6,647 bases of DNA, taken from NCBI GenBank assembly GCA_030430105.1, contig JAUIFW010000056.1:1-6647 (forward strand), written 5' to 3'. The first letter of the stretch is position 1. Every line of letters begins with the position of its first letter. The notes under the pieces were generated by a model. It was not told where the DNA came from. It ran no database searches and worked only from the letters and a program-made list of their open reading frames with translations. Made by a program: the position numbers and the translations under genes. Origin of the DNA: a bacterium (GTDB lineage: Bacteria; Patescibacteria; Gracilibacteria; 1-14-2-50-48-13). Shown here piece after piece: positions 1-5,789 of this stretch.

Positions 1-1
1 T

Positions 2-1120
2 GAGCGGGGTCGTGTTCCTATTCGGCTTGAGAATGGCGAGATAAAGGAGGTCTTTGTTGAGCGGCTCCATATAGAAAATGATGCAGGAAAGCTGACGCAC
101 TTTACCGATGGCTCTTTCGTAGATTTCAATCGTAGTGGAGCTCCTCTGATGGAAATAGTTTCTGGCCCAGACATGAATTCTGTGTACGAAGCGTCACAGT
201 ACGCTCAGGAAATGCAGCGGCTCCTTCGGCACATGGGCGCTTCGGATTGTGATATGGAAAAGGGACAGATGCGATTTGATATCAATGTTTCGCTCCATGA
301 ACCTGGTACTCGTTTTGGGAGCCGTGTGGAGATTAAGAACCTTAATTCCTTTAAAGCTCTTGAAAAGGCATTGGCGTATGAGATCAAGAGACAGGGTGAG
401 TTGATCGCTGAAGGTGAGACTATTTATCAGGAAACTAGGGGTTGGGATGAAGGTAAAGAGCGTACAGTGAGCCAACGAAGTAAGGAAGAGGCAGCTGACT
501 ATCGATATTTCCCTGAGCCAGATGTGCCGCCACTTGAATTGGATGCAGCTCAGGTCGAAGCCGTGAAGAGTACTTTGGCAGAACGACCTATGGATCGAGA
601 ACTGCGGTACTGCGAGGAGCTTGGCTTGGATGTGGAAGTATCTAAGCTACTACTCTCCTCTCGTGACCTCGCTGACTATTTTGAGCGAGTTGCTTCCCAT
701 AGCCCAGATAGTAAGGCTGCGGCTTCCTGGATCTCCTCTGTGCTTCTTGGGATACTCAATGAAGAAAAGCTTCAGCTGGGTGAACTTCCCTTCTCAGAAG
801 CGGATCTCGGGCGTCTCATTACTATGGTCTCTGAGGATAAGGTTTCGCATCTCAATGCAAAGGAAACCCTCCTCCTTATGGTGCAGGGAGAAGGGGCACC
901 AGAAGATATTATTGACGAAAAGGGCTTTGCACAGATCTCTGATGATAGTTTTCTAGAGGAGGTAATTACGACTGTACTAGAGGCTTTCCCCGCTCAACTT
1001 GCGGAGTACCGTGAAGGAAAGGAGGCACTTTTTGGGTTCTTTGTCGGACAAGTGATGAAGCAGTCACAGGGGAAGGCAAACCCAAAACGAGTTGGCGAAA
1101 TACTGAAAAATAGGTTATAA
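2..1120 (+). CDS. gatB: GatB, Asp-tRNA(Asn)/Glu-tRNA(Gln) amidotransferase subunit B (5' end outside window)
   Basis: GatB is the tRNA-binding and kinase-like subunit of the cytoplasmic GatCAB complex. The complex converts Glu-tRNA(Gln) and Asp-tRNA(Asn) to Gln-tRNA and Asn-tRNA with ATP and ammonia supplied by GatA. The reading frame is open from the window edge, giving 372 residues; family members are about 475, so roughly 100 N-terminal residues are missing. The ATG at 149 is internal. Family motifs run in order: HIENDAGK, VDFNRSGAPLMEIVSGPD, SDCDMEKGQMRFDINVS, RVEIKNLNSFKALEKA, QETRGWDEGKERT and DYRYFPEPDVPPLEL. These are followed by the helical linker and a C-terminal YqeY-like tRNA-binding tail ending in QSQGKANPKRVGEIL. 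One small oddity is SKEEAADYRYFP, where most GatB proteins have His before DYRYFP. The gene ends in TAA at 1118-1120. No terminator follows, and a promoter for the next gene overlaps this stop. The identification is secure. Confidence 0.97.
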   Translation, partial: ERGRVPIRLENGEIKEVFVERLHIENDAGKLTHFTDGSFVDFNRSGAPLMEIVSGPDMNSVYEASQYAQEMQRLLRHMGASDCDMEKGQMRFDINVSLHEPGTRFGSRVEIKNLNSFKALEKALAYEIKRQGELIAEGETIYQETRGWDEGKERTVSQRSKEEAADYRYFPEPDVPPLELDAAQVEAVKSTLAERPMDRELRYCEELGLDVEVSKLLLSSRDLADYFERVASHSPDSKAAASWISSVLLGILNEEKLQLGELPFSEADLGRLITMVSEDKVSHLNAKETLLLMVQGEGAPEDIIDEKGFAQISDDSFLEEVITTVLEAFPAQLAEYREGKEALFGFFVGQVMKQSQGKANPKRVGEILKNRL

Positions 1121-1121
1121 T
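1092..1121 (+). promoter_or_regulatory. Sigma-70-like promoter for the 73-residue membrane protein, inside the gatB 3' end
   Basis: TTGGCG at 1092-1097 (4 of 6 matches to the -35 consensus) is followed by an 18-bp spacer and a perfect TATAAT at 1116-1121. The -10 box contains the gatB stop codon. Transcription would start near 1128, leaving a leader of only about 20 nt before the ATG at 1151. The match is seen in the sequence; activity is inferred. Confidence 0.5.
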
Positions 1122-1150
1122 ATATATAGTAGCCTTTTTCGGTATACAAC

Positions 1151-1372
1151 ATGATTCAGACATCACTCGATGTATTGTGGCTTGTACTCGCTGGTGGACT
1201 AGGACTTTTGCTTCTTAGCCTCACTGTCCTTGTGTGGAATTTGGTGGAAACTGTGAAACGAGTCAATAATGTCATGGCCCTTGCAGAGCAAGTACTCGAC
1301 ATTGTAAATACGTACATCCGCATGCCAGCAGGATTTCTCTTTAAGATTATTAAGTGGCTACGAGATCGATAG
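1151..1372 (+). CDS. Small single-pass membrane protein of unknown function (73 aa)
   Basis: This is a 73-residue protein with one strong hydrophobic segment at about residues 8-30 (the run AGGLGLLLLSLTVLVW lies in it). An amphipathic helix follows (about 33-55, VETVKRVNNVMALAEQVLDIV), then a short basic hydrophobic tail ending KIIKWLRDR. A membrane anchor followed by a helix resembles small DUF948-type or phasin-like proteins in layout, but I do not recognise a family. The ATG at 1151 has no Shine-Dalgarno sequence (upstream is ttttcggtatacaac). A good promoter lies 30 bp upstream, so expression may be independent of gatB. The 3' end overlaps the convergent glycosyltransferase gene by 15 bp. 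That the ORF is a real gene is supported by its promoter, its coherent membrane topology and its exact fit between two genes. Confidence 0.72.
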   Translation: MIQTSLDVLWLVLAGGLGLLLLSLTVLVWNLVETVKRVNNVMALAEQVLDIVNTYIRMPAGFLFKIIKWLRDR

Positions 1373-2209
1373 ATCTTTGATCCCTTGGAGCTTTCTTTGC
1401 AGTACGTTCCATGGAAACACGCATACGGCACTCCCTATGCGCTTCCATCGTGAAGGTTCTAAGCAAAGCCTCCATAGCCATTCTAGACCAAAGCGCTGCA
1501 TCCATCCAGGTGCGCGCTTTTTTGTTCCTCCGAGGAAGGCGAAGCTGCCTCCTACTCCCATGGCTATTCGTACACCAGCATTACTGAGTCTGTCTCTGTG
1601 TTCTATAAGCCAGGTCTCCTGTGCTGGGAACGAGAGTGCGGCAAAGAGCACTGTAGGTTTGGTTTTCTCAATTTCCTTGAGCATTGCTTCCTCTTCCTTG
1701 CTTCCAATTCTACAACTAGAATATCCTGCTACTTGAAGCTCAGGATATTTCTTCAGCAAGCGTTTTCGCATCGCTTCATTTTCCTCTGTTGATGCTCCAA
1801 AGTAGTAGACCCGCTGCCCTTCTTTCTCTATGAGTCCGTGGATGCGCTCCATGGTACCAGAGCCGGTAATTACTGCTGGGATTACTGTTGTTAGGCTTTT
1901 TTTTGCAACAAGTAATGCGAGGTAGCTACGCATCCATACCCACAAGGTTTGAAGTTTGCCTTTTCCCTCGCTTTCTTTGAGGAATGTGGATGCCCAGAGA
2001 AGTCCTGTGCCATCTGGAAGTGAAAGGTCTGCCTCTGCTAGCGTCTTTTGGTACGCCGTATCCTTGAAGGATCTAAGAATAATCTCAGGATTGGGTGTTA
2101 CTACCACCTTTGTCCCTGGTTTTTTTGCAGCTTTCAGCCACCACTGCTCTATGTCCTCCCAATCACCTCCGTGAAATGTCACGCCAAAGAGGGTACAAAG
2201 TCTTCGCAT
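1358..2209 (-). CDS. WecG/TagA/CpsF family glycosyltransferase (GT26)
   Basis: GT26 enzymes transfer a sugar, typically N-acetylmannosamine or its uronate, from a UDP donor to a lipid-linked acceptor at the inner membrane face during wall teichoic acid or surface polysaccharide synthesis. Family motifs are visible; numbering is from the ATG at 2209. VTPNPEII lies at about 37-44 and PDGTGLLWA at 65-73, whose Asp66 corresponds to the proposed catalytic base of TagA. FPAQETWLIEHR is at about 194-205. The C-terminal block GVGGSFAFLGGTKKRAPGW begins at 218 and is followed by GLEWLWRLCLEPSRWKR. The position after GVGGSF is usually Asp but is Ala here. About 40 residues of basic, hydrophobic linker (77-116) separate the N-terminal motifs from the central Rossmann-like part. 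Longer starts exist (ATG at 2257, TTG at 2263), but a good promoter spans 2236-2263, so the ATG at 2209 (283 aa) is preferred. The exact sugar and acceptor cannot be told from sequence. Confidence 0.93.
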   Translation of the reverse strand: MRRLCTLFGVTFHGGDWEDIEQWWLKAAKKPGTKVVVTPNPEIILRSFKDTAYQKTLAEADLSLPDGTGLLWASTFLKESEGKGKLQTLWVWMRSYLALLVAKKSLTTVIPAVITGSGTMERIHGLIEKEGQRVYYFGASTEENEAMRKRLLKKYPELQVAGYSSCRIGSKEEEAMLKEIEKTKPTVLFAALSFPAQETWLIEHRDRLSNAGVRIAMGVGGSFAFLGGTKKRAPGWMQRFGLEWLWRLCLEPSRWKRIGSAVCVFPWNVLQRKLQGIKDLSIS

Positions 2210-2218
2210 TCTTCGGAA

Positions 2219-2245
2219 TTTACGTAGTCTATATAAGTATACAAT
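2219..2245 (+). promoter_or_regulatory. Weak candidate promoter for the lipoprotein gene
   Basis: TTTACG (2219-2224) and TACAAT (2240-2245) are 15 bp apart, shorter than optimal. TATAAG at 2232-2237 is an alternative -10 box. With TACAAT, transcription would begin about 4 nt before the ATG at 2256, giving an almost leaderless mRNA. It overlaps the opposing glycosyltransferase promoter. The call is tentative. Confidence 0.25.
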
Positions 2246-2263
2246 TCTCACACTCATGTTCAA
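2236..2263 (-). promoter_or_regulatory. Sigma-70-like promoter for the GT26 glycosyltransferase
   Basis: On the minus strand, TTGAAC (2258-2263, 4 of 6) is separated by 16 bp from TATACT (2236-2241, 5 of 6). Transcription would start around 2226-2230, leaving a leader of roughly 20 nt before the ATG at 2209. This placement argues against the upstream in-frame starts at 2257 and 2263. The -35 box lies within the first codons of the divergent lipoprotein gene. Confidence 0.5.
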
Positions 2264-2876
2264 TAGACTGCATCTTCTTTCATTTGTGCTCCTCCTTACA
2301 TCGTGCTCCCTACCGTTTCTCTCTGGGCTTCCAAGCTTTGAGGCTGATCCAGGGAAACCACTTGGGATATCAGGAGATATTGCCTTCCACTATACGTTTA
2401 CGACACCTGTAGCTGAGGTGCAGTATGTGGTTGCACAGTTTGGTGACGAGCTCTATGTAAAGAAGGGATATGGCGCTGAGACTTTCCGCTGTAGTTTTAC
2501 AGATGTGGCGGATACTTGTGAGGGTGAAGAAAACCCAGAAAATGTGAAGACGGTGGTTTCTACTGCGGCAAAGCGGTTTTTCTTGCAGGAGCATTCCTTT
2601 GATACCTTTGTGAAGGAAGTCTCGGATGTGCCAGGTCAATCTATAGAAAATGATCCTAGTCTTCTCGCCCTTGAACTCATGCCCGTGATGCCAAAGCCAT
2701 CTACGTGCCGCTCATACGTCGCAGAAGACGCGACCTTAGAACTCCTCTGCACGGTTGGCCCTATTGCAACCCATTATACGCAGCTTATTAATACCAATGA
2801 TTCTTTTATAGAATCGACGCAGGAACTTCACTCCCTCGCTCTCATTCCAGAGGATTGGGACGCTACGCAGTTTTAA
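2256..2876 (+). CDS. Predicted lipoprotein of unknown function (206 aa)
   Basis: The N-terminus has a short lipoprotein signal: Asn3-Arg4, a hydrophobic core LHLLSFVLLL and a lipobox LTSC, with Cys17 as the lipidation site. The mature part is about 190 residues, acidic and mostly non-helical in appearance. It has four further cysteines (Cys79, Cys88, Cys151, Cys165) that could form two disulfides outside the cell membrane. I do not recognise a domain. The start ATG at 2256 has no Shine-Dalgarno sequence, but it is supported because the signal peptide begins right there. The gene is transcribed away from the glycosyltransferase, with closely interleaved promoter elements. A surface or cell-envelope role is inferred from the lipobox alone. 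Confidence 0.8.
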   Translation: MFNRLHLLSFVLLLTSCSLPFLSGLPSFEADPGKPLGISGDIAFHYTFTTPVAEVQYVVAQFGDELYVKKGYGAETFRCSFTDVADTCEGEENPENVKTVVSTAAKRFFLQEHSFDTFVKEVSDVPGQSIENDPSLLALELMPVMPKPSTCRSYVAEDATLELLCTVGPIATHYTQLINTNDSFIESTQELHSLALIPEDWDATQF

Positions 2877-2880
2877 AGGC

Positions 2881-2908
2881 TTGAGCTTTTGGGAGTGGCC
2901 GGTACACT
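2881..2908 (+). promoter_or_regulatory. Candidate promoter for the TMEM43-family gene
   Basis: TTGAGC (2881-2886, 4 of 6) and TACACT (2903-2908, 4 of 6) are spaced by 16 bp. The predicted start near 2915 leaves a leader of about 20 nt. The match is moderate only, but it is the best one in the 59-bp gap between the lipoprotein gene and the next gene. Confidence 0.3.
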
Positions 2909-2911
2909 AAG

Positions 2912-2932
2912 AGCGTTATTCTTAAAAACGCT
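2912..2932 (+). other. Short hairpin just upstream of the TMEM43-family start codon
   Basis: AGCGTT (2912-2917) and AACGCT (2927-2932) form a 6-bp perfect stem with a 9-nt A/T-rich loop. The stem ends 3 nt before the ATG at 2936. No T-run follows, so it is not a standard terminator. It covers the place where a ribosome binding site would be, and so might affect translation initiation. It could also be chance. Confidence 0.3.
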
Positions 2933-2935
2933 GTT

Positions 2936-4063
2936 ATGGGTGAATTCTTTAATAAACTGGGTAATGCGCTCGGTGGTATTTTCCTGGGTATTGTACTCTT
3001 CTTTGTTGCGATCGGAGTTATTTTCAACAACGAAGGTGCCACAAATTACCGAGAAGTAGCTGAAACAGCAGTATCATATGAGGAGGCGACGAGTCCTTCT
3101 GACTTTGTGTATGTGACTGGCAAGGTGGATTCACCTGAGATGCTTTCCGACGGTACATACCTCCAAGAGGGGGAATATCTAGCTTTGGATCGAAGTGTGG
3201 AAATGTTTTCTTGGATTGAGTCAAAGAGGACAGAGACAGAGGGTGAAACAGAAAAGACTGTGTACGAATACTCCCAGACATGGACATCTAGTCCAGCTAA
3301 CTCCTCAAATTTCAATCAGCCACAGGGACACAGAAACCCTCCACTTACTATCAACGAGGTTTCCAAGAAGGTAGGTGAAGCAAAGATTGGTGAATTTGAT
3401 GTGGATATGGAAAGAATTATTCTTCCTCCATCTAAGTCAGTAACGCTTACTGAAGATGTGCTTGCTACCACTGGTACTGGATACACGCTGAATGAAGCGT
3501 ATCTCTTTACTGGATCTGGAAGTCTGATGGCTCCACAGATTGGTGATGTACGTATTGGGTTTGACGCTGTGCAGCAGGGACAGACTGTTACGGCTTATGG
3601 AAGAATTGTGGACAACCAGCTTCTTCCTCACAATGCAGGAGAGAATGCTAAGCTCTATAGAATGTTTGCAGGCTATGCAGAGGATGCAGGAGCCACGATG
3701 CAGGGTGAATACGAGTTTAGCCTCTGGCTTTGGAGAGGTCTTGGATTCCTACTCATGTGGCTCAGTCTCACCCTCGTGTTGAAGCCAATTATGGTTATCC
3801 TTGATGTGGTGCCTGTGCTTGGTAAGTTTGTCAATGGAGCGCTTACCTTTGTTACCTTTATCATCTCCCTACTTGTGAGTGTGGTGGTGGCAATTGTTGG
3901 TATGGTGTTCCATAATATCATCCTTCTTGGTCTCACTGCCCTTGCAGTGCTTGTGGCTTGTTACTTCATCTTCTTCCATAAGAGAGAGAAGGTTGAAGAG
4001 AAGCTTCATGTGAAGATTCAGAAGGGTGGGAAGGTTTTGAAGGATGGAGAGAGTAAGAAGTAA
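2936..4063 (+). CDS. TMEM43 (LUMA, DUF1625) family membrane protein
   Basis: The 375-residue protein has the TMEM43 family layout. It starts with an N-terminal membrane helix (about 12-31), followed by a large extracytoplasmic region (about 32-262) and three C-terminal membrane helices (about 264-284, 303-324, 327-347). A basic cytoplasmic tail (KREKVEEKLHVKIQKGGK) closes it. Motifs I associate with the family are RSVEMFSWIE (86-95), a Tyr/Trp segment YEYSQTWTSSP (110-120) with SSNF, GHRNPP (131-136), GDVRIGF (203-209), RGLGFLLMWLSL (267-278) and DVVPVLG (290-296). The family is best known from the human nuclear-envelope/ER protein TMEM43; the bacterial role is not established. ATG 2936 fits the N-terminal helix but has no Shine-Dalgarno sequence. 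The gene appears monocistronic, with a strong terminator 15 bp after its stop. Family assignment is from recalled motifs and topology. Confidence 0.85.
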   Translation: MGEFFNKLGNALGGIFLGIVLFFVAIGVIFNNEGATNYREVAETAVSYEEATSPSDFVYVTGKVDSPEMLSDGTYLQEGEYLALDRSVEMFSWIESKRTETEGETEKTVYEYSQTWTSSPANSSNFNQPQGHRNPPLTINEVSKKVGEAKIGEFDVDMERIILPPSKSVTLTEDVLATTGTGYTLNEAYLFTGSGSLMAPQIGDVRIGFDAVQQGQTVTAYGRIVDNQLLPHNAGENAKLYRMFAGYAEDAGATMQGEYEFSLWLWRGLGFLLMWLSLTLVLKPIMVILDVVPVLGKFVNGALTFVTFIISLLVSVVVAIVGMVFHNIILLGLTALAVLVACYFIFFHKREKVEEKLHVKIQKGGKVLKDGESKK

Positions 4064-4077
4064 GGGAGAGGAATAGT

Positions 4078-4110
4078 AAAAAGCCCGGGATCGTAATCCT
4101 GGGCTTTTTT
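4078..4110. terminator. Bidirectional rho-independent terminator
   Basis: A 10-bp stem (4082-4091 with 4096-4105, one G-T pair) closes a CGTA loop. It is flanked by A's on the left (4078-4082) and T's on the right (4105-4110), so the flanks can extend the stem or serve as the U-tract in either direction. It sits between the convergent TMEM43-family gene and the 187-residue membrane protein gene and probably ends both transcripts. Confidence 0.9.
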
Positions 4111-4112
4111 GA

Positions 4113-4147
4113 TTTACTGTTCACTGATCACTATTCACTGATCACTA
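4113..4147. repeat. Five tandem degenerate heptamers (35 bp)
   Basis: Reading from 4113 the sequence is TTTACTG, TTCACTG, ATCACTA, TTCACTG, ATCACTA, a 7-bp periodic array with consensus WTYACTR. The last four units are an exact duplication of a 14-mer (4120-4133 and 4134-4147). The final CTA of the array is the complement of the TAG stop of the minus-strand gene ending at 4145. Each 14-mer contains the palindrome TGATCA. Confidence 0.8.
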
Positions 4148-4708
4148 TTTCCTTTCAGCCCACCAGTTTGTCAGTGGGGCCAAGACTCCGGCACATACGT
4201 CTATGGCTATGAGGCCAAATACGAAGGGGAGGAGTGTTTCTAGGAAACTTCTGTCCTTTACGAAAAGGAACGGAATGAGAAGGAGTACGAGTGCTCCGAG
4301 TGCTATATACGAGAGGGTTCGAAATCTCTGTGACCATACGGTTGATAGCTCTAGTCCTTTCATATACAGGGTTTGGAAGGTGGAAAGCGCTAGGACGAAC
4401 ACTGCATAGAGTGTGATGGCCATAAATGGAATCCCTAGGGTCTGAATATCAAAGAGGTTCCATACGAAAATGGAGATCAGAAGAAATGCGCCTGCAAATA
4501 TTCCGAGTCCTACCTTTTCTGGTGTCTCTATAGATGCTCTATGAAATGTGGAGCCGTATCCAAAGACACACGCTATGGTGAGGGCTACTAAGGTCACCCA
4601 AATCTGGGACTCGATGAGTCCGAAGCTACTAAAAAGTAGCAGTATAAGACTGCAGAGGAGAAGGAGTCCCCCACTTGCTATTGTTGCTATGCCTAGGTAT
4701 TGATGCAT
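4145..4708 (-). CDS. Polytopic membrane protein of unknown function (187 aa)
   Basis: The protein has about six predicted membrane helices (roughly 6-30, 36-53, 66-86, 94-115, 132-150, 155-178) joined by short loops, with a C-terminal WWAERK tail. The longest polar loops are around 54-65 (STFHRASIETPEKV) and 116-131 (MKGLELSTVWSQRFR). I do not recognise a family, and no catalytic motif is apparent. The start ATG at 4708 has no clear Shine-Dalgarno sequence. It lies 58 bp after the stop of the other polytopic protein and may be co-transcribed with it or read from a candidate promoter in that gap. The TAG stop lies inside a heptamer repeat array, and transcription should end at the bidirectional terminator beyond it. 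Confidence 0.82.
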   Translation of the reverse strand: MHQYLGIATIASGGLLLLCSLILLLFSSFGLIESQIWVTLVALTIACVFGYGSTFHRASIETPEKVGLGIFAGAFLLISIFVWNLFDIQTLGIPFMAITLYAVFVLALSTFQTLYMKGLELSTVWSQRFRTLSYIALGALVLLLIPFLFVKDRSFLETLLPFVFGLIAIDVCAGVLAPLTNWWAERK

Positions 4709-4734
4709 GGTTTGCGTAAAGGTTGTTCCCCCCT

Positions 4735-4763
4735 ATTTTAGGCGGCTCCTCACTTTCATACAA
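4735..4763 (-). promoter_or_regulatory. Candidate promoter for the 187-residue membrane protein
   Basis: On the minus strand, TTGTAT (4758-4763, 3 of 6) precedes TAAAAT (4735-4740, 5 of 6) by 17 bp. The predicted leader is about 20 nt. The -10 box and spacing are good, the -35 box poor. It sits just after the stop of the upstream gene. Confidence 0.4.
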
Positions 4764-4766
4764 GAT

Positions 4767-5300
4767 TTATCTTGCTTTCCATACCTTTGCTAGGTAGTAG
4801 GCGCTAAACACTGCAAAAAAGATGTTGAGCCAGAAGAATATCCAGTCTGGCTGCAGGTAGCTATAGATCGCGACTAGAATACTTCCAAGTGTAAGAGCAA
4901 GGTTTCTCCTAATAGTAAAGGCTTTAAAGGCAAACCCTAGACTAATACCTATGAGGCCTATGATCAGGAGCAGGGTGCTTCTGTCTTCAAAGAGCATAAA
5001 GGACCATCCTACAAGAATGGCTCCTAGCACTAGGATAATTGGTGAACTGATTTTGTCTTTCACTCCAAGTAAGGTGAGTGTACTTGCTGCTACTATCAAC
5101 GCTTCCAGAAATATGTAGAACTCTGGACCACCTTCCATGTACCCAAGTATGGCGTAGATCAGCATGCCCAATGCACCGATTCCAAAGAGCCAGTTTTTAA
5201 TTGATTGAGCTGGATGCCCCTCTCTCTTCCCTTCATTCCAAGCAGCACCCGTTACTGTAATAAGAGACCCTAATAATCCAGCAATAAGGGTAGTGCTCAT
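4767..5300 (-). CDS. Polytopic membrane protein of unknown function (177 aa)
   Basis: Six to seven hydrophobic segments are visible (about 4-20, 37-54, 61-80, 86-104, 110-127, 133-148, 153-173), covering most of the protein. The loop after the first segment (WNEGKREGHPAQSIKN) is the most polar part. The C-terminus is aromatic-rich (PDWIFFWLNIFFAVFSAYYL) and ends in KVWKAR. The size and topology recall small YgjV- or CBU_0592-like inner-membrane proteins, but I cannot claim homology. The ATG at 5300 follows the stop of the tRNA deacylase gene by only 3 bp, which strongly suggests co-transcription. There is no Shine-Dalgarno sequence, so translation may depend on ribosomes finishing the upstream gene. 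Its function is unknown. Confidence 0.83.
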   Translation of the reverse strand: MSTTLIAGLLGSLITVTGAAWNEGKREGHPAQSIKNWLFGIGALGMLIYAILGYMEGGPEFYIFLEALIVAASTLTLLGVKDKISSPIILVLGAILVGWSFMLFEDRSTLLLIIGLIGISLGFAFKAFTIRRNLALTLGSILVAIYSYLQPDWIFFWLNIFFAVFSAYYLAKVWKAR

Positions 5301-5303
5301 GTC

Positions 5304-5789
5304 TTAGAGTGAAATGGTATGAACGGTGTGTGGCAGTGAATCCAAATATTTTTGAAAGTTCTCTGTATCCACCACAAAGGTACTATCGTTTTGATTCGGG
5401 TGAAATCCCTTCTCCTTGGCATGCATAACTTCTGTTTCTATGTATACCTCCACCTTTGCCTCAGGGTCGGATATGAGTGTGAAGGGAGAGACTGAACCAG
5501 GAATTACATCTAAGTAGGTACCGAGATCTTCAGCACTTGCAAAGGATAGGCGTTTTATTCCCAAATGCTTTGCAAAGGCATCCAGGTCTGTGCGCTTATG
5601 AGCTGGCATTACCAGGAGTATGTAGCGTGTTTTCTTCTTATCTCTGACAAAGAGGTTTTTTGTGTGGAGACCAGGGATATCTCCTTCAATGGCGTCTGCT
5701 TCTTCGCAGGTGAAGACTGGGATGTGATCGTAGGGGGTGTATACGATACTGTGCATTGCTAGGTATGCTTCTACCTTTGATCGTCTCAT
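5304..5789 (-). CDS. YbaK/ProXp-ala (PrdX-type) aminoacyl-tRNA deacylase
   Basis: The protein belongs to the free-standing editing-domain family related to the INS domain of bacterial prolyl-tRNA synthetase. Members hydrolyse mischarged tRNA, typically Ala-tRNA(Pro), in trans. The 161 residues span the whole domain. Key stretches are HIPVFTCEEAD (22-32), GLHTKNLFVRDKK (40-52) with Lys44 at the conserved lysine needed for deacylation in this superfamily, ILLVMPAHKRTDLDAFAKHLG (57-77), KRLSFASAEDL (79-89), GSVSPFTLISD (98-108), and FHPNQNDST (129-137). The HTKNLF and FHPN signatures are those of the PrdX/ProXp-ala group. The ATG at 5789 overlaps the TGA of the upstream 85-residue gene (ATGA), suggesting translational coupling, with only a weak GGA ahead of it. 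The family is secure; the exact tRNA and amino acid are inferred from relatives. Confidence 0.94.
   Translation of the reverse strand: MRRSKVEAYLAMHSIVYTPYDHIPVFTCEEADAIEGDIPGLHTKNLFVRDKKKTRYILLVMPAHKRTDLDAFAKHLGIKRLSFASAEDLGTYLDVIPGSVSPFTLISDPEAKVEVYIETEVMHAKEKGFHPNQNDSTFVVDTENFQKYLDSLPHTVHTISL

Noticed and set aside
194..475. Antisense open frame inside gatB (93 codons)
   Set aside because: It lies fully within a strongly conserved GatB coding region, has no recognisable domain, and has no ribosome binding site or promoter.
1377..1792. Plus-strand open frames opposite the glycosyltransferase
   Set aside because: The minus-strand frame carries clear GT26 motifs over the same bases; the plus-strand translations look like random antisense protein.
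2875..2890. Possible terminator after the lipoprotein stop
   Set aside because: The stem is only about 6 bp, mostly A-T with a G-T pair, and only four T's follow before a G run. It is too weak to call.
4113..4147. CRISPR array or attachment site
   Set aside because: The units are 7 bp and directly tandem without spacers, and no cas or integrase gene is nearby.
5565..5762. Plus-strand open frame opposite the tRNA deacylase
   Set aside because: It is antisense to a well-conserved domain and shows no family features.
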